Origin: DASYPQ01 sp041488095
GTDB taxonomy: Bacteria; Planctomycetota; UBA1135; GCA-002686595
Reading direction: 5' to 3'
Assembly: GCA_041488095.1 (NCBI GenBank)
Contig: JBGPOP010000004.1
Coordinates: forward strand, 62,001 to 126,000
DNA: 64,000 nucleotides
The notes beneath the pieces are model-generated. The model ran no database searches. It was not told the DNA's origin and saw nothing but the letters and a program-made list of their open reading frames with translations. The translations under genes and the position numbers were made by a program. Below are positions 8,059-15,433 of this stretch, piece after piece (within the stretch, counting starts at the first letter, position 1; each line of letters starts with the position of its first letter).

Positions 8059-9338
8059 GCACCCGAGACGAGGTGAAGATCATGAGCGACTCCGTCCGAT
8101 CGACCCTCGACCGCCGCCAGGTCCTCCTCGGAGGCTCGGCAGCGATCGGCGGCGTCTGCCTGTGCTCCTCCGCGGTTCGCCCGAGCTTGCGGCTGTTCGT
8201 GCCGTTCCCCGGCACGCCCGAGGACACGGCTCCGCGCACGCTGGTCCTCCTGCAGCTCTCGGGAGGCAACGACGGCCTCTCGACCGTCGTGCCCTTCGGC
8301 GACGACGTCTACAACCGCAGCCGCACGACCATCCGCATCGACGGCAAGGACGTGCTCAAGATCGACGGCTACCGCGGCCTGCATCCGGAGCTGAAGAGGC
8401 TCAAGTCGATCTACGACGACGGGCGTCTCGCGATCGTCGAGGGCTGTGGCTACCCGAACCCGATCCGCTCTCACTTCAAGTCGATGGAGATCTGGCAGAC
8501 TGCACAGGCCCGGGGCCGGATGGCCGGCGAAGGCTGGATCGGCAGGCTCTGCGACGCCGCCTGGAGCCAGGACGGGGCCGCCGAGCTCGTCGTGCACGTC
8601 GGTGCGAGCGCGCCCTATTCCGTGTACTCGACCACGCATCCGGCGATCGCGTTCGCGACGCCCGAGGGCTACAAGTGGGTCGCGACCGGGCGCGACGACC
8701 TGGAAGCCTATCGCCAGGCCGGCGAGAGGGACGACGCGAAGGCCGCGAACCGCGGCGTGCTCGGCCGCCTTCGCGGCGTGCTCGCGGACGCACAGGAGTC
8801 GTCGGTGAAGATCCGCCGCGCGGCCGCCAGCTATCGACCCAGGGTCGCCTACCCCGAGGACGAGTTCGGGAACTCGCTGCGCGCGGCCGCGGCGATGATC
8901 GACGCGCGGATCGGCTCGCGCGTGATCTCGGTCGAGCTCGCCGGCTTCGACTCCCACAACAACCAGAAGAACCAGCACGACGACCGGATGCGCCGCCTCG
9001 ACGCGGGGCTGGGCACCTTCCTGCAGGACCTGCACGGCACGCCCGCGGGCGACAACGTGGTGGTGATCGTCTTCTCCGAGTTCGGACGGAGGGTCAAGGA
9101 GAACGGATCGGGCGGCACCGACCACGGCGTCGCTGCGCCGATGTTCGTCGCGGGGACGAGGGTGAAGGGCGGCTTGCACGGGAAGCACCCGTCGATGACG
9201 GACCTCGACGACGGCGACCTCGTGCACACGACCGATTTCCGCTCGGTGTACGGGACGGTGATCGAGAAGTGGTTCGGCGCCGACCACGCGAAGGCGCTGG
9301 ACGCGCGCTACCCGCTGCTGCCGCTGCTGAAGGTCTGA
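8055..9338 (+). CDS. DUF1501 family protein with probable Tat signal
   Basis: A 427-residue DUF1501 protein, a sulfatase/alkaline-phosphatase-fold family. The N-terminus has DRRQVLLGG followed by a hydrophobic stretch, resembling a twin-arginine signal, and the family signature LVLLQLSGGNDGLSTVVP follows. Further blocks are NPIRSHFKSMEIW, ELAGFDSHNNQ, VVIVFSEFGRRVKENGSGGTDHG and MFVAGTRVKGG. The ATG at 8055 overlaps the DUF1800 stop. ATG 8082 is an alternative that places the Arg pair nearer the N-terminus and has GAGGTG upstream. With its partner it probably forms an exported, possibly surface-associated module of unknown substrate. Confidence 0.9.
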   Translation: MSTRDEVKIMSDSVRSTLDRRQVLLGGSAAIGGVCLCSSAVRPSLRLFVPFPGTPEDTAPRTLVLLQLSGGNDGLSTVVPFGDDVYNRSRTTIRIDGKDVLKIDGYRGLHPELKRLKSIYDDGRLAIVEGCGYPNPIRSHFKSMEIWQTAQARGRMAGEGWIGRLCDAAWSQDGAAELVVHVGASAPYSVYSTTHPAIAFATPEGYKWVATGRDDLEAYRQAGERDDAKAANRGVLGRLRGVLADAQESSVKIRRAAASYRPRVAYPEDEFGNSLRAAAAMIDARIGSRVISVELAGFDSHNNQKNQHDDRMRRLDAGLGTFLQDLHGTPAGDNVVVIVFSEFGRRVKENGSGGTDHGVAAPMFVAGTRVKGGLHGKHPSMTDLDDGDLVHTTDFRSVYGTVIEKWFGADHAKALDARYPLLPLLKV

Positions 9339-9351
9339 ACCGGGTGCCGCA

Positions 9352-9768
9352 CTAGCGCAGCAACGCGTGCAGCCGCAGGAACGCCGCGCGGTCGGCCTCG
9401 AATTCGAGCAGAGGGTAGCCCTCCGAGAACTCCGCCCAGCGGAACTCCGCCCAGCGTGGATCCAGACGCAGGGGCGAGCGCACGGGCTGGGTCTTGAACC
9501 CGAAGTTCCAGTCGATCACCTCCTCGTCCCCGACGACCTGGCGGCTGGGCATCTCCAGGTCGATCAGATCGAGCGGCCGCAGGATGCCGATGTCGTCGAG
9601 GACCTCGCGACGGATCGCGGACTCGAGCTTCTCCCCGTACCGGATCCCTCCCTGGATCGGACCCCAGAGGCCTTCGAGGCCCTGGTTCGCCCGCAAGAGC
9701 AGGTAGCAGGGCTCGGGGCCCCTCTGCTCGAAGACGAAGACCTTGATCCTGTGGAGTAGCTCGACCAT
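9352..9768 (-). CDS. NUDIX hydrolase, variant NUDIX box
   Basis: A 138-residue protein with a NUDIX fold. The box reads GGIRYGEKLESAIRREV followed by LDDIGI. Spacing fits the consensus G-x5-E-x7-REUxEExGU, but the two metal-binding Glu after REU are Asp. NUDIX enzymes hydrolyse nucleoside diphosphates linked to another group. The substrate here is unknown, and the Asp pair may alter metal binding. It reads convergent to the DUF1501 gene (13 nt between stops) and divergent from folC. Confidence 0.8.
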   Translation of the reverse strand: MVELLHRIKVFVFEQRGPEPCYLLLRANQGLEGLWGPIQGGIRYGEKLESAIRREVLDDIGILRPLDLIDLEMPSRQVVGDEEVIDWNFGFKTQPVRSPLRLDPRWAEFRWAEFSEGYPLLEFEADRAAFLRLHALLR

Positions 9769-9846
9769 CCGACGGCCCCGGGGCTCTGCCGCGCGCTAGC
9801 CGATACCGCATCGGGCAACGAACGGCACGCGCTTCAATCTTTTCCT

Positions 9847-9888
9847 TATCCTACCCGGCTCCTAGGACACGGGAGGGCGTGTTGGAGG
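9847..9888 (+). promoter_or_regulatory. folC -10 element and ribosome binding site
   Basis: TATCCT at 9847-9852 is a plausible -10, putting transcription start near 9859. GGAGG at 9884-9888 lies 7 nt before the ATG at 9896. This is a leadered start, unlike the leaderless-type starts elsewhere in the window. Confidence 0.45.
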
Positions 9889-9895
9889 CTCACGA

Positions 9896-11197
9896 ATGAG
9901 GCACGGCCGACTCGAGCAGGCGCTCGCACGCCTGGACGCGCTCGTGGACTGGGAGCGGCGCGACCGTGACGCCTCGATGCGGTGCGGGATCGACCCAGTA
10001 GCCGACGTCCTCGAACGACTCGGCAACCCGCACGCGCGCTTCCGCGCGGTTCACGTCGCGGGGACCAAGGGCAAGGGATCGACCTCCTCGCTCGTGGCCG
10101 CAGGGCTCGCGAAGGCGGGCCTTCGCGCCGGCCTCTACACCTCTCCGCACGTCGACCGCATCCACGACCGCATCCGGATCGACGGCCGCGACGTCGAGGA
10201 CGAGACGCTCGCCTCCGCTCTCGAGCGCACCCTCGCGGTCCGCGAACGCGCGCTCTCCGAAGGAACCTCCGGATCCAAGGCGACCTGGTTCGATCTCATC
10301 ACCGCCACGGGATTCCTGGTCTTCGCCGAGGCCGAGATCGAGTGGGCGGTCGTCGAGTGCGGGCTGGGAGGCCGCCTGGACTCGACCAACGTGGTCCGCG
10401 GCGAGGTCTGCGTCGTGACGAACATCGAACTCGAGCACACGGCCGTGCTCGGCGCGACCCGCACTGCGATCGCGCGGGAGAAGGGCGGGATCCTGAAGCG
10501 CGGGTCGACGCTCGTGACCGGGGTCCTCGCGGATTCCTCGCTGCCGCCGGGAGAGGATCCGGCACGCGTGCTCGACGACCTGGCGCGCGAGCTGCGCTGT
10601 CCGGTCCTGCGCCCGGCGGCCCTTGCGCCCACGATGCTCGGCCGCAACCTGGACCTCGCACGCCTGGTCCTGGACGAGCTCGGTGCGCGCGAAGTGCACG
10701 ACCGCGGGGGATGGCCGGTCGGCGGGAGGCTCCTGGATCCGCCGACGATCCGGGACGCGCACCTTCCCGGAAGGCTCGAGAAGCACCGCCACGGCAGGGT
10801 CCCCGTCGTGATCGACGGAGCGCACGTGCCCTCGAGCGTGCGCATGGTCCTCGAGGAACTCTCCGCCGACCCCGATCTCGCCGGCGCGCCCATCGTGGTG
10901 CTGGCGCTGGGACGCGACAAGAATGCCTTGGAGATCTTCAAGGTCCTGTCCGCGCGCGCCGATAGGGTGATCTGCACTACCGTTCCGTCCGGGCCGCTAT
11001 CCGCAGCGGAAACCCTGGCGGCGCAGGCGGAGCACGTTGGATTGGGGGCTGAAACGGCAGCCGACCCGCGTGCGGCCTACGCCAGGGCGCTGGAGCTGGC
11101 GGAGGACGGACGGTGGGTGCTTGTGATCGGGTCCTTCTACCTCGCCGGCGCGGTCCGAAAAGAGATCCACGCCGCTCCTTCCCAGCACCCCGCATGA
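9896..11197 (+). CDS. folC: Bifunctional folylpolyglutamate/dihydrofolate synthase
   Basis: A 433-residue Mur-ligase-family enzyme that adds glutamate to dihydropteroate and/or to tetrahydrofolates. The ATP loop HVAGTKGKGSTSS is at about residues 52-64, then YTSPHVDRIHDRIRIDG, the conserved VECGLGGRLDSTNVV, and TNIELEHTAVLG. The C-terminal domain has VVIDGAHVPSS and ALGRDKN. Length is normal. Its stop overlaps the ATG of the next gene, so the unknown 175-residue protein is coupled to it. No other folate gene is near. Confidence 0.93.
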   Translation: MRHGRLEQALARLDALVDWERRDRDASMRCGIDPVADVLERLGNPHARFRAVHVAGTKGKGSTSSLVAAGLAKAGLRAGLYTSPHVDRIHDRIRIDGRDVEDETLASALERTLAVRERALSEGTSGSKATWFDLITATGFLVFAEAEIEWAVVECGLGGRLDSTNVVRGEVCVVTNIELEHTAVLGATRTAIAREKGGILKRGSTLVTGVLADSSLPPGEDPARVLDDLARELRCPVLRPAALAPTMLGRNLDLARLVLDELGAREVHDRGGWPVGGRLLDPPTIRDAHLPGRLEKHRHGRVPVVIDGAHVPSSVRMVLEELSADPDLAGAPIVVLALGRDKNALEIFKVLSARADRVICTTVPSGPLSAAETLAAQAEHVGLGAETAADPRAAYARALELAEDGRWVLVIGSFYLAGAVRKEIHAAPSQHPA

Positions 11198-11721
11198 GCC
11201 GAGCCGCAGGATCCCCGGTTTCCACGATCGTCACGGACCTCCTGCTCACGGATTCGTTCCTGATCAAGGGCAATGTCGAGGGCAAGTACACACGCCTCTC
11301 GCAGGTTCTCGACGAGCAGCGCAAGTACTTCGTCAAGGTGCACGACGCGACGCTCGTCGACTTGAACTCCTGCGAGCGCATCCAGACGCCGCTCGTCCAC
11401 GTCAACGTCGACGAGATCCTGCTCGCGCACGAATTCCTCGACAGCGGGGGCGACCAGCACATGCGCGATCTGGCCAAGGACCAGCGGCTGATCCGCGTGA
11501 GGGTGTTCTACACCGGGGCGCTGAACGTCGAGTTCGCGGGCGAGGTCCGGCCGGGGTGCTACGAGGCCGACGACCGCTCGACGCGGCGGTTCTTCACGAT
11601 GCGCAACCCGATGGTGCGCGGCTTCAACGAGCGCGGCGACGAGGACCTGAAGCTGGTGACGAAGCTCCCCTACGCGATCCTGAACAAGCTGCGGCTGTCG
11701 TACATCTACGACTTCAACTGA
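11194..11721 (+). CDS. Conserved-looking protein of unknown function, coupled to folC
   Basis: A 175-residue soluble protein with no signal peptide or membrane segment. The sequence is mixed alpha/beta, with KYFVKVHDATLVDL, HVNVDEILLAHEFLD and RVRVFYTGALNVEFAG. It ends in an aromatic-rich LSYIYDFN. I do not recognise the family. The ATG overlaps the folC stop as ATGA, strong evidence for expression with folC. Codon use is like its neighbours. A small adaptor or binding-domain protein is possible, but that is only inference. Confidence 0.75.
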   Translation: MSRAAGSPVSTIVTDLLLTDSFLIKGNVEGKYTRLSQVLDEQRKYFVKVHDATLVDLNSCERIQTPLVHVNVDEILLAHEFLDSGGDQHMRDLAKDQRLIRVRVFYTGALNVEFAGEVRPGCYEADDRSTRRFFTMRNPMVRGFNERGDEDLKLVTKLPYAILNKLRLSYIYDFN

Positions 11722-11772
11722 AAGCCTCCGTCCTGGATCTCGCCAGGGGGCGCGGGCCACAATGGACGTGCC

Positions 11773-12294
11773 ATGGTGGAGGATAGGCGAGGACCGGGAA
11801 CCACGCCGGAGATCCAGGTCGATGATCCGCCCAGGCTCGAGCGAGAGGGCGCAGGTCGCCAGGCCGAGCACTGGCTCGTGCTCCTCGGTGCGTTCTCGGG
11901 GATCGTGCTGCTGGCCGTCTTCGCCTTCCTCGTCGAGCCGGATCAGCGCGGCTTCGGGACGCACGAGAAGCTCGGGCTGCCCTCGTGCAAGATGATGGAG
12001 TGGTTCCACGTGCCCTGCCCGGGGTGCGGGGTCACGACGTCCGTGGCGCTGGCTGCACGGGGGCGGGTGTGGGACTCGATCCGCAACCAGCCCTTCGGTC
12101 TGATCGTCGCGCTGTCGATCCCGCTCGCGGTGGCGTGGGCCGTGCGCGGGCACTTCAGGGGCCGCGATCTGTACCGTGACCTGAATGCGGTTCGACTCGG
12201 ACCCTGGGCGATCTGGCTGGGCGCCGCGCTCGCGATCTCGTGGGCGTACAAGATCGCGCTCGTGCTCGGCGCGTTCGGCCGGCCAGCGGTCTAG
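11773..12294 (+). CDS. DUF2752 family membrane protein
   Basis: A 173-residue protein. A charged N-terminal tail (about 30 residues) is followed by a transmembrane segment, then the DUF2752 signature PSCKMMEWFHVPCPGCGVTT and two more hydrophobic segments. The CPGCGxT motif is the family hallmark, and the function is unknown. Its stop TAG at 12292-12294 shares the palindrome CTAG with the stop of the convergent rsgA gene, so the coding regions overlap by 4 nt. Confidence 0.85.
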   Translation: MVEDRRGPGTTPEIQVDDPPRLEREGAGRQAEHWLVLLGAFSGIVLLAVFAFLVEPDQRGFGTHEKLGLPSCKMMEWFHVPCPGCGVTTSVALAARGRVWDSIRNQPFGLIVALSIPLAVAWAVRGHFRGRDLYRDLNAVRLGPWAIWLGAALAISWAYKIALVLGAFGRPAV

Positions 12295-13241
12295 GCGTCC
12301 GCCTCTTCCTCGTCGGGCGGCGGGCTTCCGCGCATCTCGTCGAGCATCTCGACGTAGCTCGCGTAGCGGCTCGCGGCCAGCTCGCCGCGGTCCACCGCGT
12401 CGAATACCGCGCAGTCGGGCTCGTGGTCGTGCAGGCATCCGGTGAACTTGCACTTCCCGTGGTACGGCGCGAAGTCCGGGAACAGATCGGGAAGGTTGCG
12501 GATCGTCACTCCGTGCAGGCGGAACACGCGGATCCCGGGCGTGTCGATCAGGAGGGCACCCGAGTCGAGGCGGTACATCTGCGAGAAGTTCGTGGTGTGC
12601 CTCCCCGCATCCCAGAAGCGGCTGATGTTGCCCTCCTTGAGCTTCAAGCCGGGCTGAAGGCGGTTCAGGAGGCTCGACTTCCCTGCGCCCGAGCTGCCGT
12701 AGAAGACCGACACCTTGCCCTCGAGCATCGCGCGCAGCTCTTCGATGCCGCGTCCCTCGATCGCGCAGGTCGGGAGCACGGGCACCGGAATCCGCTCGTA
12801 GGTCTCGCGGATCCTCTCGACCTCGTCCTCCTCGGCCAGGTCGATCTTGTTCAACACGAGCGTCGCCGGGAGCTCGTGCCAGGCGCAGGCGGCGAGGATG
12901 CGGTCGGTGCGGCTCGAGCTGAAGAGCGGCTTCTTCACCGACGCGATCACGAAGAGCTGGTCGACGTTCGCGGCCAGCACCTGCTCGCGCGGATCGTGCG
13001 ACGAGGCAATGCGCGAGATCCAGCTCTTGCGCGGCAGCACCCGCTCGAGACTGGCGGGTGAGCTCGAAGGGTCGATCTCGACGAGGTCGCCGACGGCGAC
13101 GGGGTTCTTCGGCTCCTCGCCGGTGCGCTCGCCGCCCGTGGCGTACAGGATCCCCCGCGGTGCGGCCTGGATCACGCGCCCTTCGATCTCCACGTGGCAG
13201 ACCTTGGCATCGGTGCGGATGACTCGGCCGGTCTTGAGCAT
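12291..13241 (-). CDS. rsgA: Small ribosomal subunit biogenesis GTPase RsgA
   Basis: A 316-residue circularly permuted GTPase that acts late in 30S subunit maturation. An N-terminal OB-like domain is followed by the G motifs in permuted order: LVLNKIDL (G4), then GSSGAGKSS (G1, about residue 180) and LIDTPG (G3). The C-terminal zinc module CKFTGCLHDHEPDC is intact. The ATG at 13241 follows directly on one arm of an inverted repeat whose other arm precedes the TrmH-type gene. GTPase and ligand residues look complete. Confidence 0.95.
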   Translation of the reverse strand: MLKTGRVIRTDAKVCHVEIEGRVIQAAPRGILYATGGERTGEEPKNPVAVGDLVEIDPSSSPASLERVLPRKSWISRIASSHDPREQVLAANVDQLFVIASVKKPLFSSSRTDRILAACAWHELPATLVLNKIDLAEEDEVERIRETYERIPVPVLPTCAIEGRGIEELRAMLEGKVSVFYGSSGAGKSSLLNRLQPGLKLKEGNISRFWDAGRHTTNFSQMYRLDSGALLIDTPGIRVFRLHGVTIRNLPDLFPDFAPYHGKCKFTGCLHDHEPDCAVFDAVDRGELAASRYASYVEMLDEMRGSPPPDEEEADA

Positions 13242-13349
13242 GCGGAATACGGTACCGCGACAGTTCTTCCTTCTTCCATTCTGTGCCGGCGAGCCGCGCT
13301 TTCGACGTGGCCTGCACTCAGGAAGAATGGACGCGGTACCGTATTCCGC
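13242..13349. promoter_or_regulatory. Mirror-image divergent promoter/leader of rsgA and the TrmH-type gene
   Basis: Perfect 18-nt inverted arms lie at 13242-13259 and 13332-13349. A second 7-nt identity (GGAAGAA on the strand read by each gene) sits 4 nt further out, at 13264-13270 and 13321-13327. Each gene therefore has GGAAGAA-N4-CGCGGTACCGTATTCCGC immediately before its ATG. TACCGT ends 7 nt (rsgA) and 8 nt (TrmH-type gene) from the start codon, the spacing expected of a leaderless -10. GGTACC within each arm is itself palindromic. Confidence 0.75.
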
Positions 13350-13350
13350 G

Positions 13351-14142
13351 ATGACCGCGGACAGCACGATCCGCTCGCGCGCGAATCCGCTCCTCAAGCG
13401 GGCTGGCGCGGTGCTCGCGGGGCTCGAGCCCGAGACGATCGCGCTCGAGGGCGACCGGCTCGTCGACGACGCGCTGAAAGCCGGAATCGTGCTCGAGGCC
13501 GTGCTCCTCGCCGAGGAACGCGCGGACCGCGCGGTGGAGCTCCTCCGGCGCGGACAGCCGGTACGACTCGTCGAAGGGGCTCTCCTCGGCCGCGTGAGCC
13601 ACCTGAAGACGTCCCCGGGGATCCTCGCGCTCGCCCCGGCGCCCGCGGCGTTCGATCTCTCGCGCCTCTCGCTCGACGAGCGCTCGCTCGTGCTCGTCGC
13701 CTCGGGCGTCGCCGACCCGGGCAACCTCGGTGCGCTCGCCCGTTCAGCCGAGGCCTTCGGCGCGCAGGCGCTGCTCGTGGCGCGCGGCGGCGCGAGCCCG
13801 TGGAGCGACAAGGCGCTGCGCGGATCGATGGGGAGCCTGTTGCGGCTGCGTGTCGGCTACGGCGTCGAGCCCGAAGCGCTCGCGACGTCGCTCGAGCGCC
13901 GCAGCGTGCGCCAGGTGTGCGCGGCGACGCGAGGCGGGAAGGACCCGCGCGACTTCGATTGGCGCGGGCCGATCGCGCTGTGGATGGGTTCCGAGACCGG
14001 ATCGCTGCCGGAGGCCGCGCGCAGGTTCGAGCCGGTGACGATCCCGATGGCGGGCGAGGTCGAATCGCTCAACGTGACCGTGGCGGCCTCGCTCCTGCTC
14101 TACGCGAGCGGACGCGCGAGGGAGGACGGACGCCGTGGCTGA
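13351..14142 (+). CDS. TrmH/SpoU family rRNA or tRNA methyltransferase
   Basis: A 263-residue SPOUT methyltransferase that would 2'-O-methylate ribose in rRNA or tRNA. The N-terminal substrate-binding part has KRAGAVLAGLEPETIALEG. The catalytic knot has motif 1 GVADPGNLGALARSAEAFGA, motif 2 ALWMGSETGSLP and motif 3 IPMAGEVESLNVTVAASLLL. The exact nucleotide target is not predictable. ATG 13351 is preferred over ATG 13327 because the conserved leader ends directly before it. The 3' end overlaps the GTG of rarA by 8 nt, indicating an operon. Confidence 0.9.
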   Translation: MTADSTIRSRANPLLKRAGAVLAGLEPETIALEGDRLVDDALKAGIVLEAVLLAEERADRAVELLRRGQPVRLVEGALLGRVSHLKTSPGILALAPAPAAFDLSRLSLDERSLVLVASGVADPGNLGALARSAEAFGAQALLVARGGASPWSDKALRGSMGSLLRLRVGYGVEPEALATSLERRSVRQVCAATRGGKDPRDFDWRGPIALWMGSETGSLPEAARRFEPVTIPMAGEVESLNVTVAASLLLYASGRAREDGRRG

Positions 14143-15418
14143 CGGCTTCTTCGCCAACCCGGCGTCGGCTCGGGAGGATCTGCTGCGGCCTCCGCAGCCG
14201 GGAGCGCCGCTCGCCGAACGGATGCGGCCCAGGACGGTCGAGGAGTTCGTCGGGCAGGAGCACCTGGTCGGCCCCGGCCACGTGCTCGAGCGCGCGCTGG
14301 CGGGCGACGCGGGGCAGAGCCTCGTGCTGTGGGGCCCGCCCGGGACGGGCAAGACCACGCTGGCGCGATTGATCGCGGCGAAGAGCGACATGCGCTTCGT
14401 TCCGTACTCGGCGGTGCTCTCGGGGATCAAGGAGATCAAGGTGGTCATGGCCGCGGCCGAGGCGGAGCGGGCGAGGAAGGGCAGGCGAACGCTGCTCTTC
14501 GTCGACGAGTTCCACCGCTTCAACAAGGCGCAGCAGGACGCGTTCCTGCCCTACGTCGAGCGCGGGGACATCCTGCTGATCGGCGCGACCACGGAGAATC
14601 CGTCGTTCGAGATCATCGGGGCGCTGCTCTCGCGGATGAAGACGCTCGTGCTGAAGCCGCTCGGGGTGCCGGAGATCGTGAGGATCCTGCGGCGGGCGAT
14701 GGAGGACGGCGAGCGAGGGCTCGGCGGACGCGTTCGCGCGAGCGACACCGTTCTCGAGCGGATCGCGCACGCCTCGGACGGCGACGCGCGGCGTGCGCTG
14801 ACCGCGCTGGAGACGGCCGCGGAGCTCCTGCGCGGCGGCGGGGAGATCGACGAGGGGACGCTGAAGGAGGCGCTGCAGAGGAAATCGCTCCTCTACGACA
14901 AGTCGGGCGAGGAGCACTACAACGTGATCTCCGCGCTGCACAAGAGCGTGCGCAACTCCGACGCGGACGCGGCCCTGTACTGGATCTCGCGGATGATGGA
15001 GGCGGGAGAGGACGGGATGTACATCGCGCGGCGGCTGGTGCGGATGGCGAGCGAGGACATCGGGCTCGCGGATCCGGCGGCGCTCGGCGTCGCGATGGAC
15101 GCGGCGCGCGCGTTCGAGCTCCTCGGCTACCCCGAGGGCAAGTTGATGCTCGCGCAGGCCGCCGTGTACCTCGCGCGCGCGCCGAAGAGCAACGCGCTCT
15201 ACGTTGCGCTCGGCAAGGCCGAGGAGGACGTCGCGAAGACCGCCGCCGATCCGGTGCCGCTGCACCTGCGCAATGCCGTCACCTCGTTGATGAAGGAAGC
15301 GGGCTACGGAACGGGCTACCGCTACGCACACGACGACCCGAAGGCGACGGAGGAGATGAAGTGCCTGCCGCCTTCACTCCGGGACCGGCGATACTTCAGG
15401 CCACAGGCTCGGGACTGA
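14135..15418 (+). CDS. rarA: Replication-associated recombination protein A
   Basis: A 427-residue AAA+ ATPase of the RarA/MgsA/WRNIP1 family, which acts at stalled replication forks and is related to clamp-loader subunits. Visible motifs are Walker A GPPGTGKTT (about residue 67), Walker B LLFVDEFHRFNK (DEFH where DEIH is usual), sensor 1 IGATTENPS, sensor 2 GDARRAL, and the C-terminal tetramerisation region with RMASEDIGLADPAAL. The start is GTG at 14135, inside the end of the methyltransferase gene. It reads convergent to recD2 with 15 nt between stops. Confidence 0.95.
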   Translation: MADGFFANPASAREDLLRPPQPGAPLAERMRPRTVEEFVGQEHLVGPGHVLERALAGDAGQSLVLWGPPGTGKTTLARLIAAKSDMRFVPYSAVLSGIKEIKVVMAAAEAERARKGRRTLLFVDEFHRFNKAQQDAFLPYVERGDILLIGATTENPSFEIIGALLSRMKTLVLKPLGVPEIVRILRRAMEDGERGLGGRVRASDTVLERIAHASDGDARRALTALETAAELLRGGGEIDEGTLKEALQRKSLLYDKSGEEHYNVISALHKSVRNSDADAALYWISRMMEAGEDGMYIARRLVRMASEDIGLADPAALGVAMDAARAFELLGYPEGKLMLAQAAVYLARAPKSNALYVALGKAEEDVAKTAADPVPLHLRNAVTSLMKEAGYGTGYRYAHDDPKATEEMKCLPPSLRDRRYFRPQARD

Positions 15419-15433
15419 GGACTCGGAGCACGT

